Of a DNA stretch of 64,000 bases, positions 45,548 through 53,209 are shown in pieces. The notes beneath the pieces are model-generated. The model made no database searches. It was not told the origin of the DNA and worked only from the letters and a program-made list of their open reading frames with translations. The translations under genes and the position numbers were made by a program. The stretch's first letter is position 1; each line of letters begins with the position of its first letter. Source of the DNA: Paraburkholderia podalyriae (GTDB lineage Bacteria > Pseudomonadota > Gammaproteobacteria > Burkholderiales > Burkholderiaceae); contig NZ_VZQQ01000038.1 of NCBI RefSeq assembly GCF_014397785.1, positions 1 to 64,000 of the forward strand, read 5' to 3'.

Positions 45548-45931
45548 ATGAGCGATGGAGTGGCCATGAAAAATTATCGCGCAGGCTCACGCCGCGTTCT
45601 CGCGAAGACGGCGGCGTCCGATAGCGTCAGGGACGGCGCTATCCGGTGGTTGCTCTGGCTGCGTACGGCTGACTGTACGTCCGCCGAACTGGATGCGTTC
45701 CGGCGCTGGCGAGCGCAAAGTCCCAAACATGCGCGAGCGGCGTATGTGGCGATGTGGGTCTGGCGGGCACTTGGCGTGCTGGACGATCCGCGTGAGGTGG
45801 CCTGCGCTGGGACGTGGAGTCGGGCGCAGCCGGATGGAGGCGTCCGTCAATGCCTCGGGAGAGACTGCCGGGCGAGCGGCTGCACATGTCGCACGACGAG
45901 GCCGTCGGCCTGCAGTCGGAGAGGCGGATAG
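45548..45931 (+). pseudogene. truncated FecR-family (DUF4880) fragment
   Basis: The first about 75 residues are a DUF4880 anti-sigma N-terminus (DGAIRWLLWLRTADCTSAEL; RAQSPKHARAAYVAMWVWRA). The remaining about 50 residues have no family resemblance and no membrane helix or FecR domain follows. It is probably the stump of a second anti-sigma gene whose sigma factor is gone; a short free-standing anti-sigma domain is less likely. The surrounding 45341-46182 holds no other gene. Confidence 0.6.
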
Positions 45932-46048
45932 GTCCTCTGGTCCGGGCCGCTGTCCGACTGTCTGCCGGTAGCGCTGCGCCCTCGCGGCTGATTGATCTAT
46001 GTCAGGGCAGAAGCACGTGGCAATCAGTACCCTTCACTGCGTTCCTCC

Positions 46049-46098
46049 AAAAAAAGTCTGCGGGATAGACGCACCTGGTTCGACCTTGTTTATGTAGG
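46049..46098 (+). repeat. direct repeat copy 1 (AAAAAAAGTCTGCGG … TATGTAGG)
   Basis: AAAAAAAGTCTGCGG at 46049-46063 and TATGTAGG at 46091-46098 recur in the same order and similar spacing at 51028-51071. The two copies bracket the block holding the unknown minus-strand gene, the transposase-Phd fusion, gspK and a membrane protein. Confidence 0.5.
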
Positions 46099-46182
46099 CC
46101 TCGATCATGCGGGAGTGCGGCTTTGCGCGCGCAGGCATGCAAGGCATCGAGCGCAAGGGCCGCTGCACGACTTGCGGCTCGC

Positions 46183-47016
46183 CTAGCGCGGTGCTGGGCT
46201 CGTCCCGCTCTCGGCGCTGGTGCGCGCGGCGTCCCATGTTGCGTCGAGAGGATCGTTGAGTGCTTGATAGGGTTCGAGCAGGAATGGAAAGCGCTCGGCT
46301 AATGACGCGGTTTTTCGCAAGGCCAGGATATGGTTGATCATCCATTGCAGGAGATCGCTTCCTTCATGAATCTGGGCCGCAGTCCAGTCCGGCATGACGG
46401 AGAACAGTTCGGCAAAACCGCTCCAGCGGGAAGGCCGATCGCTGGCGGCGGGCCGGATATACGTGTTCATGAAGACGTCGTCGGCATGGCTGATTTCGCC
46501 GACAAAGAGTCCGTCTGCGGTTGGGACCGCGGTCTGTTTCCACTTCTCGAGCAGAGCGAGCGGGCGCAGCACGCGTGCGAACACGAACGCGATGTTGGTC
46601 TCGCGTTCGATTTCCGCGACCGACAGAACCCCATTGCGTTGCATGCAGCGCGCAACAGCGTGGGGTTTGATGGTGTTGGAGGCGAAGCTGTTCAGGACCA
46701 GGTCGGGGATGGTGAGTCGCAACTGGAATTCGCGCAGCCCGTGCTCGGCGCTCATCGTCGAAAAATTGACAAAAAGGCCTTCCATATCGCCAAGTGTGCC
46801 GATGTACGGCTCGAGTCCGAGGCGTTCGAGCCGCGGCGCGATCTGCAGTTCGAGAAGTCGCATGAGGCCGCGCCGGTTAGGTGTCCCGGCGAAGTCTTCA
46901 AGGCTCTTCACGATGATGTCGGTGATTTTCCAGCGACGCTCCTCAGCGAACATTCGTGGAGAGCGGTTCAGGTCGAACTTCGCACGGCCATGCGCGACGC
47001 GTGGATCTACGTACAT
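46183..47016 (-). CDS. uncharacterised protein next to the transposase-Phd fusion
   Basis: A 277-residue soluble protein I do not recognise. Opens MYVDPRVAHGRAKFDLNRSP. Middle stretches look like a folded globular domain (LQIAPRLERLGLEPYIGTLG; NVLSVAEIERETNIAF-like helix) and the C-terminal third is mixed alpha/beta (WSGFAELFSVMPDWTAAQIH). No signal peptide or membrane helix. Start 47016 has GGAGGAACCCGC directly upstream on the minus strand. It is transcribed divergently from the fusion gene. The helix VLSVAEIERETNIAFVFARV could be a winged-helix DNA-binding segment, but this is weak. Confidence 0.65.
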   Translation of the reverse strand: MYVDPRVAHGRAKFDLNRSPRMFAEERRWKITDIIVKSLEDFAGTPNRRGLMRLLELQIAPRLERLGLEPYIGTLGDMEGLFVNFSTMSAEHGLREFQLRLTIPDLVLNSFASNTIKPHAVARCMQRNGVLSVAEIERETNIAFVFARVLRPLALLEKWKQTAVPTADGLFVGEISHADDVFMNTYIRPAASDRPSRWSGFAELFSVMPDWTAAQIHEGSDLLQWMINHILALRKTASLAERFPFLLEPYQALNDPLDATWDAARTSAESGTSPAPR

Positions 47017-47227
47017 GCGGGTTCCTCCGGGATCCAGTTGAGCGGATTGCTGGAGTGTAGTGCCGCCGCGCCGGTATCCAGTCACGCTTGATATTCCGAT
47101 ATCGGAAATGGCGCGTCAAGCTCCTCAGCAAGTCGTTGTCGATGGCAGCGGTCGTAACGGGGTGTGCCCGACGGAATGTATTCGCGTGGCCGGCGCGTGC
47201 ATCGCGGTAAGGGTAACGCGCAGGCAT

Positions 47228-47258
47228 CTTGGCACCCCATGTTAATGGGGGTGGCAAG
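47228..47258 (+). repeat. imperfect inverted repeat upstream of the transposase-Phd gene
   Basis: CTTGGCACCCCAT (47228-47240), loop GTTA, ATGGGGGTGGCAAG (47245-47258); one extra G and one mismatch. It lies in the 285-bp divergent control region. It could be a hairpin, an operator, or a trace of a transposon end. Confidence 0.45.
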
Positions 47259-47304
47259 ACAAGAGGCCTGATGGGAATCAAAGGAAAGATTTCCCGTCAC
47301 GGTG

Positions 47305-49038
47305 ATGGGGTCGAGCGCTCGACGGCGCTTTACCAGACAATTACGAGGCAATCAGGTGATACGCGCAGTGATAGAACGCTTTGTCGAGCACAGCCCGATG
47401 ACCCTTATGGCGCGTCTGGTCCTGCAATGCGCGCTGGATGCGGAGTGGGCCGGCGATTCATTCGAGCAGGTGGAGGCTAGTGACAGTCTGCAGATGCGGG
47501 AGTCGTTGTTCTCGATGACGGTGGAAACGATGTCGATCATCGCTGCACGATTGCAGCATTCGGTGGATACGGCAGCGAAAACGCTTCCGGAGTTGCCGGC
47601 ATCGATCACCGCGTTGCACGACAGGATCAGCCGGACCCGCTCCGGCTGGGGACGTACTCTCGTGCGGGACAGCGCGCAGCGATTGCTTCCCCTCGTGCAA
47701 CCGTTGTTGCACGACCGGCAGGCGACCGTAAGCGATTATCGATTGAGGATTCTTGACGGCAGCCGTTTGCCGGCGAGCGAAAGGTGTTCGCCAGGACCGT
47801 CAGGCTGTATGCACGGCGCAATGATGCCCGGCGGGGAGCGCGATACGGAGTCGCCTGCACAATCGCTCGTGGTCTACGATCCGGATCTTGCGATGATCGT
47901 CGATCTGGTGCCATGGGAACACGGTCGGGCGCAGGAGCGGCCTGTCATGGGCGCCCTGCTGGATTCGGTTCAGCCTGGCGAACTGTGGATCGTGGATCGC
48001 CACTTCAATACCCGCGCCATACTCGCCGGCTGGCCGCGACGCGGCAGCGCATTCATCGTGCAGGAACATGGCTGCAGCCCCGTCTGGCTGGAGAGGGATT
48101 GTCGGCTGGAAAAAGGCCGTATCGAGTCGGGGCTCGTCTACGAACAATCGGTTAGCATGACCGATGAGTTAGGTTCGTCGCTTGTCTTCAGACGCATCGA
48201 ATTGCATCTGGATCATCCGGACATGGACGGTGACACGGTGATCCGGATCCTGACGAATGTTCCTGCCTCGCACCTGAGCGCTCACGAGGTCGTGCGACTG
48301 TCCTGCCGGCACTGGAGCGAAACGTTGCCGGTGCCGCTCGAGCCGGTGTTCTATAGCGGGGTGCTTTCTTCGGGTACGCCGCGCGCAGCGCTACTGGCTT
48401 TCGGTGTTGCCGCGCTTGCGTATAACGGACTGAGCGCGATGGTGCGCGCGGTGAGCAACAGGCAGGAACTGAACGAGCGCGAAACCAGACGCTTGCCGCT
48501 TTACATCGCGGCGGGCGTCAGGGAAACCTACGCGGGCATGATGATCGCGGTTCCATCCAAATTCTGGCAGCACTACGATCACCTTGTGCCCAGCCAGTTC
48601 GGCCGTATCCTTAAAAATATTGCGGCGCATGTCGATCCGCGCAGCCGGCGCAAGCAGCAGCGCGAGCATACGACGGAGCCGAAAACCAAGGCCATGTTGC
48701 GCGCGTCGACACTCGACAGCATGTTTTGCCGGGAAGCCGGCGTCGATCCGGACGGCGGGTCGCGTTCCGGGCAGCGTGCTACCGCTATGGCCACGCGCGA
48801 CTTCAGCAGTAACCCATCGAAGGCTTTGCGGGATGCGGCTGAGTCACCGGTGATGGTCACGAAATACGGTCAGGCAATCGCGTTTCTGGTTTCCGTGGAA
48901 GACTGGAACCGGATGAAATCGGAAATACGCGAAACCACCATGGACCGGCTGGCTCCCGAATACCCGGGATTTCAGGCGGCGGCTTATGAGAGCGCGTCGA
49001 AGCCTCGCTCAACTAGACCGGCGTCGTCTAACCGGTGA
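47305..49038 (+). CDS. IS4-like transposase domain fused to a Phd/YefM antitoxin domain
   Basis: A 577-residue fusion. Residues about 1-455 follow an IS4-type DDE transposase: ILDGSRLPASE (D151), LWIVDRHFNTRAIL (D231), a C-terminal HWSETL (E339) and SSGTPRAALLAFGVAALAYN. The Tyr-Arg-Glu-Lys block around E339 is atypical (CRHWSETLPVP), so activity is doubtful. Residues about 495-540 are a Phd domain (MATRDFSSNPSKALRD; PVMVTKYGQAIAFLVSVEDW). Met495 (48787) could start an 83-residue free antitoxin. No insertion-sequence ends or target duplication are evident. From memory P. aeruginosa has a gene called phdA between pdtA and pdtB, so this may be a resident locus gene. An alternative start at ATG 47271 (AGAGG upstream) would need a frameshift near 47340. 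Its 3' end overlaps gspK head-on by 11 bases. Confidence 0.75.
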   Translation: MGSSARRRFTRQLRGNQVIRAVIERFVEHSPMTLMARLVLQCALDAEWAGDSFEQVEASDSLQMRESLFSMTVETMSIIAARLQHSVDTAAKTLPELPASITALHDRISRTRSGWGRTLVRDSAQRLLPLVQPLLHDRQATVSDYRLRILDGSRLPASERCSPGPSGCMHGAMMPGGERDTESPAQSLVVYDPDLAMIVDLVPWEHGRAQERPVMGALLDSVQPGELWIVDRHFNTRAILAGWPRRGSAFIVQEHGCSPVWLERDCRLEKGRIESGLVYEQSVSMTDELGSSLVFRRIELHLDHPDMDGDTVIRILTNVPASHLSAHEVVRLSCRHWSETLPVPLEPVFYSGVLSSGTPRAALLAFGVAALAYNGLSAMVRAVSNRQELNERETRRLPLYIAAGVRETYAGMMIAVPSKFWQHYDHLVPSQFGRILKNIAAHVDPRSRRKQQREHTTEPKTKAMLRASTLDSMFCREAGVDPDGGSRSGQRATAMATRDFSSNPSKALRDAAESPVMVTKYGQAIAFLVSVEDWNRMKSEIRETTMDRLAPEYPGFQAAAYESASKPRSTRPASSNR

Positions 49039-50020
49039 CGCGATGAACCCAGAGCACGGCGGTCCAGCTGAAATTGCCGGTGCCGTATCGTGCGATCAGT
49101 GTGTCGATTCGCGTATTGATCCGCGCTGAGTGGATCCTGCAATGCACGATGAAATAGCCGCTATTAACCCCAACGAGTGAGCCAGAGGGCAGCGTCGTAC
49201 TCGTTTGGGTCGGCGCCAATACTTCTGCGATGTCCCCGGTGCTGACGAAGTAGGCTGTGGCACGCCGCTCGACAAGCGTGTGAGCCTGACTGCGGGACAG
49301 GGTCGGAATTGTGGCGACGAGCGTTGGCTCGGCCGCCGTGTTGGCATTGACCGTGGTGAGATCCGGCAGGATCGTGACGTAGGGCGAGAGTGCCTCGACG
49401 GCGCGCGTGTCGTATCCCGGGATGCGGATGAGGTCGTCGACCGAGACAAGTTGCAGCGGCCAGTCATTCGCTTCCCTGGTTTCGGTCAGCGAGCGCTGCA
49501 TATAGGCGGCGGTGAGCTGCGCAAGACCCGGGTTCAGGCCAAGCTCACCCAGCAGGCGACGATAACCCAATATCCCGTCACCGTTGATCTGCCACGGTTG
49601 ACCGGGGCCTGGCCTTGAAACCAGGTTCGTCAGGTTGAACCTGGCCTGGGCATCCTCCACGTGACCGGAAATCCAGGCACTAGCCAGCTCGCCATTCACG
49701 GCCATGGTTTGGCGCGGCAGAAAGTCGGCGAGTTGGATGTCGCTTACGGGGGCGGCCCAGGGTTGTCCGTCGTAGGTCACATTGGAAGTTGAACTTTGCA
49801 AGCGCAGTGTCGCGCGCGCCCACTCTATGGCAGCGCGGTCGACCCACATTGTCTGAACAGACAGGCGCTGGTTTTCGATATCGCGTATGGCAACCCGCTG
49901 GCGCCACAGTACGCTGGCGGCCAGCGTGGCCGCCAGCGCCACCACCAGCAGCACGGTCACGATAGCGATGCCGCGTTCCCGGTTCGGGCGCCTTTTCTGA
50001 ACGTGGTGCGTGCGATGCAT
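49028..50020 (-). CDS. gspK: type II secretion minor pseudopilin GspK
   Basis: A 330-residue, largest minor pseudopilin, tip of the pseudopilus with I and J. Leader …KRRPNRERG is cut before IAIVTVLLVVALAATLAASV. GspK lacks Glu5 in many members, and here it is Thr/Val. Body motifs: VEDAQARFNLTNLV, a disordered loop, VSVDDLIRIPGYDTRAVEAL and NANTAAEPTLVATIPTLSRS. Encoded away from all other gsp genes and on the opposite strand, with an unknown membrane protein 49 bases upstream in the same direction. Confidence 0.9.
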   Translation of the reverse strand: MHRTHHVQKRRPNRERGIAIVTVLLVVALAATLAASVLWRQRVAIRDIENQRLSVQTMWVDRAAIEWARATLRLQSSTSNVTYDGQPWAAPVSDIQLADFLPRQTMAVNGELASAWISGHVEDAQARFNLTNLVSRPGPGQPWQINGDGILGYRRLLGELGLNPGLAQLTAAYMQRSLTETREANDWPLQLVSVDDLIRIPGYDTRAVEALSPYVTILPDLTTVNANTAAEPTLVATIPTLSRSQAHTLVERRATAYFVSTGDIAEVLAPTQTSTTLPSGSLVGVNSGYFIVHCRIHSARINTRIDTLIARYGTGNFSWTAVLWVHRVTG

Positions 50021-50069
50021 GTCCGCTCCAATTGGGTGTCAGCGATCCTCAGGAATATGGCCGGGACAT

Positions 50070-50675
50070 TCAGGCCTCGAAAGCAAGTCGTGCGTGCAAA
50101 ATGCTGGCGTGTGCAAAGGACAACACCCCGAAGGCTGCAATCACAGTGCCACTCCATAAGACGCTAGCCGCGGGACCAGATGCACCCATCGTGACGACTA
50201 ACGGCTCCACGAGACCCTGCAGAGCACCCGTATACCACCCCCCATCAGCATGAACAGTGTGCAACCGGTCAGCATGCTTGCCCCCGAAATAATGCAGGCC
50301 GACCTGCCAGCGCGCAGTGAATGGCCTGCGATGGTGGCGCTGATTTGCATGAATGATCGCTATGGCGTTCGTGATGGGAACAATAGCCATCGTCAGGGAC
50401 CAGAAGAACGGTTGATCACTGTGCGCATTGATCATCAGCAGGATGCCGACCATCCAGAACGGCGGCGCGAGCAGTGTGCCTGAAATCCATGACAGGAACT
50501 GCCACGCGAGCCAGTGCGTGCGCCATTGCAGGGGCACGGTCGTGAGCGAGCCGCCGGCGTGGGGGGAGCCGGGAACTGCGGTCCGGCTCGAGGCAACGTT
50601 GCCGGGCAACAACCGTTCGGCGAGCCGCCGAAGCGGCATCATGGCGATGGACATAGGAACATTTTTCATTGACAT
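50070..50675 (-). CDS. uncharacterised inner-membrane protein upstream of gspK
   Basis: A 201-residue protein with three or four membrane segments (WLAWQFLSWISGTLLAPPFW; VGILLMI; SLTMAIVPITNAIAIIHA; VLWSGTVIAAFGVLSFAHAS) separated by a His-rich stretch (HANQRHHRRPF). I do not recognise the family. Codes in the same direction as gspK, so the two may be cotranscribed. Start uncertain: ATG 50675, 50669 or 50654 are all in frame and none has a strong ribosome site. Confidence 0.6.
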   Translation of the reverse strand: MSMKNVPMSIAMMPLRRLAERLLPGNVASSRTAVPGSPHAGGSLTTVPLQWRTHWLAWQFLSWISGTLLAPPFWMVGILLMINAHSDQPFFWSLTMAIVPITNAIAIIHANQRHHRRPFTARWQVGLHYFGGKHADRLHTVHADGGWYTGALQGLVEPLVVTMGASGPAASVLWSGTVIAAFGVLSFAHASILHARLAFEA

Positions 50676-50862
50676 CCGGGAAACGGAGATGCCGCGCTTG
50701 CACGAATATCGGCGTCTTCTTCTTATAAGACGGATGGACTGTCCCTATGCCGCATTCAGAACCGTCGTAGGTGATATGAAAACCGGATTTGACGGAGGAA
50801 GATCAGTTGGCTCCACTGCCCGCACAAAACACGCACGGCGCATATTTCAGGGTCGTTAAGGT

Positions 50863-50900
50863 CTGTCATAAAAAGTAACGCATTGCAAGAGGACTATAAA
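50863..50900 (+). promoter_or_regulatory. Pho-half-site-containing promoter candidate
   Basis: CTGTCAT (50863-50869, a perfect half-site) with an A-run and AGTAACG, then TATAAA at 50895-50900 as a possible -10. The second heptamer is poor. It would drive the TIGR03032-like/cysC/tpsB direction, although the next start is about 365 bp away. Interval 50676-51265 holds no gene otherwise. Confidence 0.35.
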
Positions 50901-51027
50901 CACGCTTTCGTCTGGCTTCATTCAAACCATATCGGCGGAGCGAGCCATTCAGATACGTGATGAGCCGGCGGAAACACCACAACGCACGCCGGTGAATCGC
51001 GGGCGATCATCGGCACGAAGCTGACGC

Positions 51028-51071
51028 AAAAAAAGTCTGCGGTATCGGGTAACTCGTTCCGTCTATGTAGG
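51028..51071 (+). repeat. direct repeat copy 2 (AAAAAAAGTCTGCGG … TATGTAGG)
   Basis: AAAAAAAGTCTGCGG at 51028-51042 and TATGTAGG at 51064-51071; partner of the copy at 46049-46098. The middle parts are diverged. Confidence 0.5.
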
Positions 51072-51265
51072 TATGAACCCGGGCATCGCCTTTTCCGGCC
51101 GATTTCATCCCGGGGAATGGTGGAAGACGTTTGAAGAGCGCGCCAATCGCACCGGATCGCTCCTTGCTGCGTGATGATCATCTTTGATGCCACGCAGTTT
51201 TCTTATTGCATGGCCACGTGTTGTCCGTTGACGGGACGCAGTGGAGTTCTGAAAGGCACAGGGAC

Positions 51266-52432
51266 GTGGAACAGGTTCAAGGCAGCGAGTTGACAGGCAC
51301 ATTGCAGACCGGGGTAGATGAAGTTGTTTCGTCGAACAGAGCGGGCGAGGCCGAATCGCCTTTCATCAATCTGCGCGATACCGGGCGCTTTCTGGAGGTG
51401 CTCGCTGCGCTCAAATGTAGCCTTGCAATCAGCCGGCGCCCGTCGGGAGTTGCGTTGCTCGGTGTCGACAAGGGCATTCCCACGCTGTCCGCCTGTCTGT
51501 TGCCGCGTTCGATGGGGCTCGCGGTGTCGGGTAACCGGCTCGCCATCGCCACGAGTCATGAGCTGATGATCTTCGCGAACGTATCGTCGCTCGCGCCGCG
51601 CTATCCGGCACGTCCGGATTACTACGACGCGGTTTTCGTGCCGCGCACCGCGCACTACACGGGCGATCTGGATCTGCATGACATGGTGTTCGACAGGAAC
51701 ATCGTGCTCGCAATCAATACACGCTACTCGTGCATCAGTGTAATCGACGGATTCTTCAATTTCACGTCCATCTGGCAGCCACCGTTCGTGACGGAATTCG
51801 GTCCTGGAGACCGATGCCATCTGAACGGCATGGCATTTCATGACGGCAAGGTGCGCTTTGTGACCGCGCTTGGACAGACCGATACACCGTTCGGCTGGCG
51901 TAAGGGTATGGTCGATGGCGGCATCGTGATGGAAGTGCCCTCGGGCCGGATCGTTGCATCGGGGTTATCGATGCCGCATTCGCCGCGCGTGATCAACGGG
52001 GAACTGTATGTGCTCGAAGGCGGACGCGGGCAGTTGTTGCAGATAGACCCAGTCACCGGTGCGAAGCGTGTGGTGGCAAAGCTGCCGGGTTTTACGCACG
52101 GGCTGGTGGAATACGGGGGTGTGCTGTTCGTCGGGCTTTCCAGACTGCGCGACAGGCGCGGGCCGCAAGGGCTGCCGATCGAAGCGGAGCGTGACGAACT
52201 GGTGGCGGGTGTCGCAGCAGTGGATGCGAAGAGCGGACAGGTGCTTGGAATACTGGAATTTTACAACGGCGTGGAGGAGATTTTCGATGTGCAGGTGCTG
52301 CCGAACATTCTGCGCGCGGAGATTCTCAGTCCCCGGCAGTGGTTCGACACGCCGTCGATCGTCACCATGAAAGGCGGCTTCTGGCAGACACGGCCTTCTG
52401 AAGACGACGAGGGCGCGGCACATGCTGGCTAG
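51266..52432 (+). CDS. TIGR03032-like (beta-propeller type) protein
   Basis: About 388 residues; resembles the TIGR03032 family, whose function is unknown. Typical stretches: GIPTLSACLLPRSMGLAVSG, LATSHELMIFANVSSLAPRY-like opening, HDMVFDRNIVLAINTRYSCI, WQPPFVTEFGPGDRCHLNGM, MPHSPRVINGELYVLEGGRG and GFTHGLVEYGGVLFVGLSRL. Repeated Gly-Tyr-Val strands suggest a beta-propeller. No signal peptide. I chose GTG 51266 (AAAGG 9-13 bases upstream); an upstream TTG at 51206 and GTG at 51218 are in frame. The stop overlaps the APS kinase start by 11 bases, so the pair is coupled. Confidence 0.75.
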   Translation: MEQVQGSELTGTLQTGVDEVVSSNRAGEAESPFINLRDTGRFLEVLAALKCSLAISRRPSGVALLGVDKGIPTLSACLLPRSMGLAVSGNRLAIATSHELMIFANVSSLAPRYPARPDYYDAVFVPRTAHYTGDLDLHDMVFDRNIVLAINTRYSCISVIDGFFNFTSIWQPPFVTEFGPGDRCHLNGMAFHDGKVRFVTALGQTDTPFGWRKGMVDGGIVMEVPSGRIVASGLSMPHSPRVINGELYVLEGGRGQLLQIDPVTGAKRVVAKLPGFTHGLVEYGGVLFVGLSRLRDRRGPQGLPIEAERDELVAGVAAVDAKSGQVLGILEFYNGVEEIFDVQVLPNILRAEILSPRQWFDTPSIVTMKGGFWQTRPSEDDEGAAHAG

Positions 52433-53045
52433 GTCATCCTGCGCGATGGGGCCAAATGATGCAGTGTTCAGCTATGCACCCGTGTTGTGGCTTACGGGCC
52501 TGCCAGGGGCGGGTAAAACCACGCTTGCACATGCGCTGGCGACGGTGCTGATGGCGCGGGGATTCCGCGCGATGGTGCTGGGTGGTGATGTTTTGCGGCA
52601 AGGCCTGAGTCGCGATCTGGGCTTTTCGGCGCGCGACCGCTACGAGAACGTTCGGCGCGTAAGCGAGGTTGCAGCAATCCTTGCGCGCACTGGTCAGATC
52701 ACAGTCGTCGCACTGATCTCACCGCTGGCCACCATGCGAAACCAGGCGCGCGAGGTCATCGGTGAGCGTTTTCGGCAGGTGTATGTAAAAGCCGGCCTCG
52801 AGGTCTGTGAAGCGCGCGATTCAAAGGGGCTGTACAGGAAGGCACGGCGCGGCGAGTTACCCGATTTTACAGGGGTGTCGGTGCATTGTGAGCCTCCTTT
52901 GAATCCGGATCTGGTGGTCGATACCGGCGCGCGCACGGTGAATGAGTGCGTGACGCAACTGAGGATTTTCGTGGAACGGGAGTTCGCGAACATCGGCACG
53001 ACGCGAGCGTCTGCGCGGAAGCTTTTGCGTCGGCAAGCGGTATAG
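52422..53045 (+). CDS. cysC: adenylylsulfate (APS) kinase
   Basis: A 207-residue P-loop kinase that converts APS plus ATP to PAPS, the sulfate donor for reduction and sulfotransfer. Walker A is WLTGLPGAGKTTLAHALA. The family's DGD-x-x-R motif is here GGDVLRQGLSRDLGFS, with the first Asp replaced by Gly. RYENVRRVSEVAAI and KGLYRKARRGELPDFTGV are standard. No sulfate-assimilation genes are adjacent. Linked to the TIGR03032-like gene, it more likely serves a modification step than cysteine synthesis, which is inference. Start ATG 52422 lies inside the previous gene. Confidence 0.85.
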   Translation: MLARSSCAMGPNDAVFSYAPVLWLTGLPGAGKTTLAHALATVLMARGFRAMVLGGDVLRQGLSRDLGFSARDRYENVRRVSEVAAILARTGQITVVALISPLATMRNQAREVIGERFRQVYVKAGLEVCEARDSKGLYRKARRGELPDFTGVSVHCEPPLNPDLVVDTGARTVNECVTQLRIFVEREFANIGTTRASARKLLRRQAV

Positions 53046-53109
53046 CGGCAGATACGTCTTTAACCTGAAGAAGGCTAAATGCACGTTATTTTTAGGAATG
53101 CAAATTAAT

Positions 53110-53125
53110 TGTCATGGCGATGACA
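53110..53125. repeat. inverted repeat TGTCAT-GGCG-ATGACA upstream of tpsB
   Basis: 6-bp arms TGTCAT (53110-53115) and ATGACA (53120-53125), 84 bp before the tpsB start in an AT-rich patch. Similar arms form the palindrome at 45455-45468. Candidate regulator site. Confidence 0.4.
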
Positions 53126-53209
53126 TGTGCGCAATGTAGCGCCCACGTGTCATCGCCGGGCGGCCGGACGACAAGACGGACGATTTCGAACAGACAAGGG
53201 GAATGGCGC

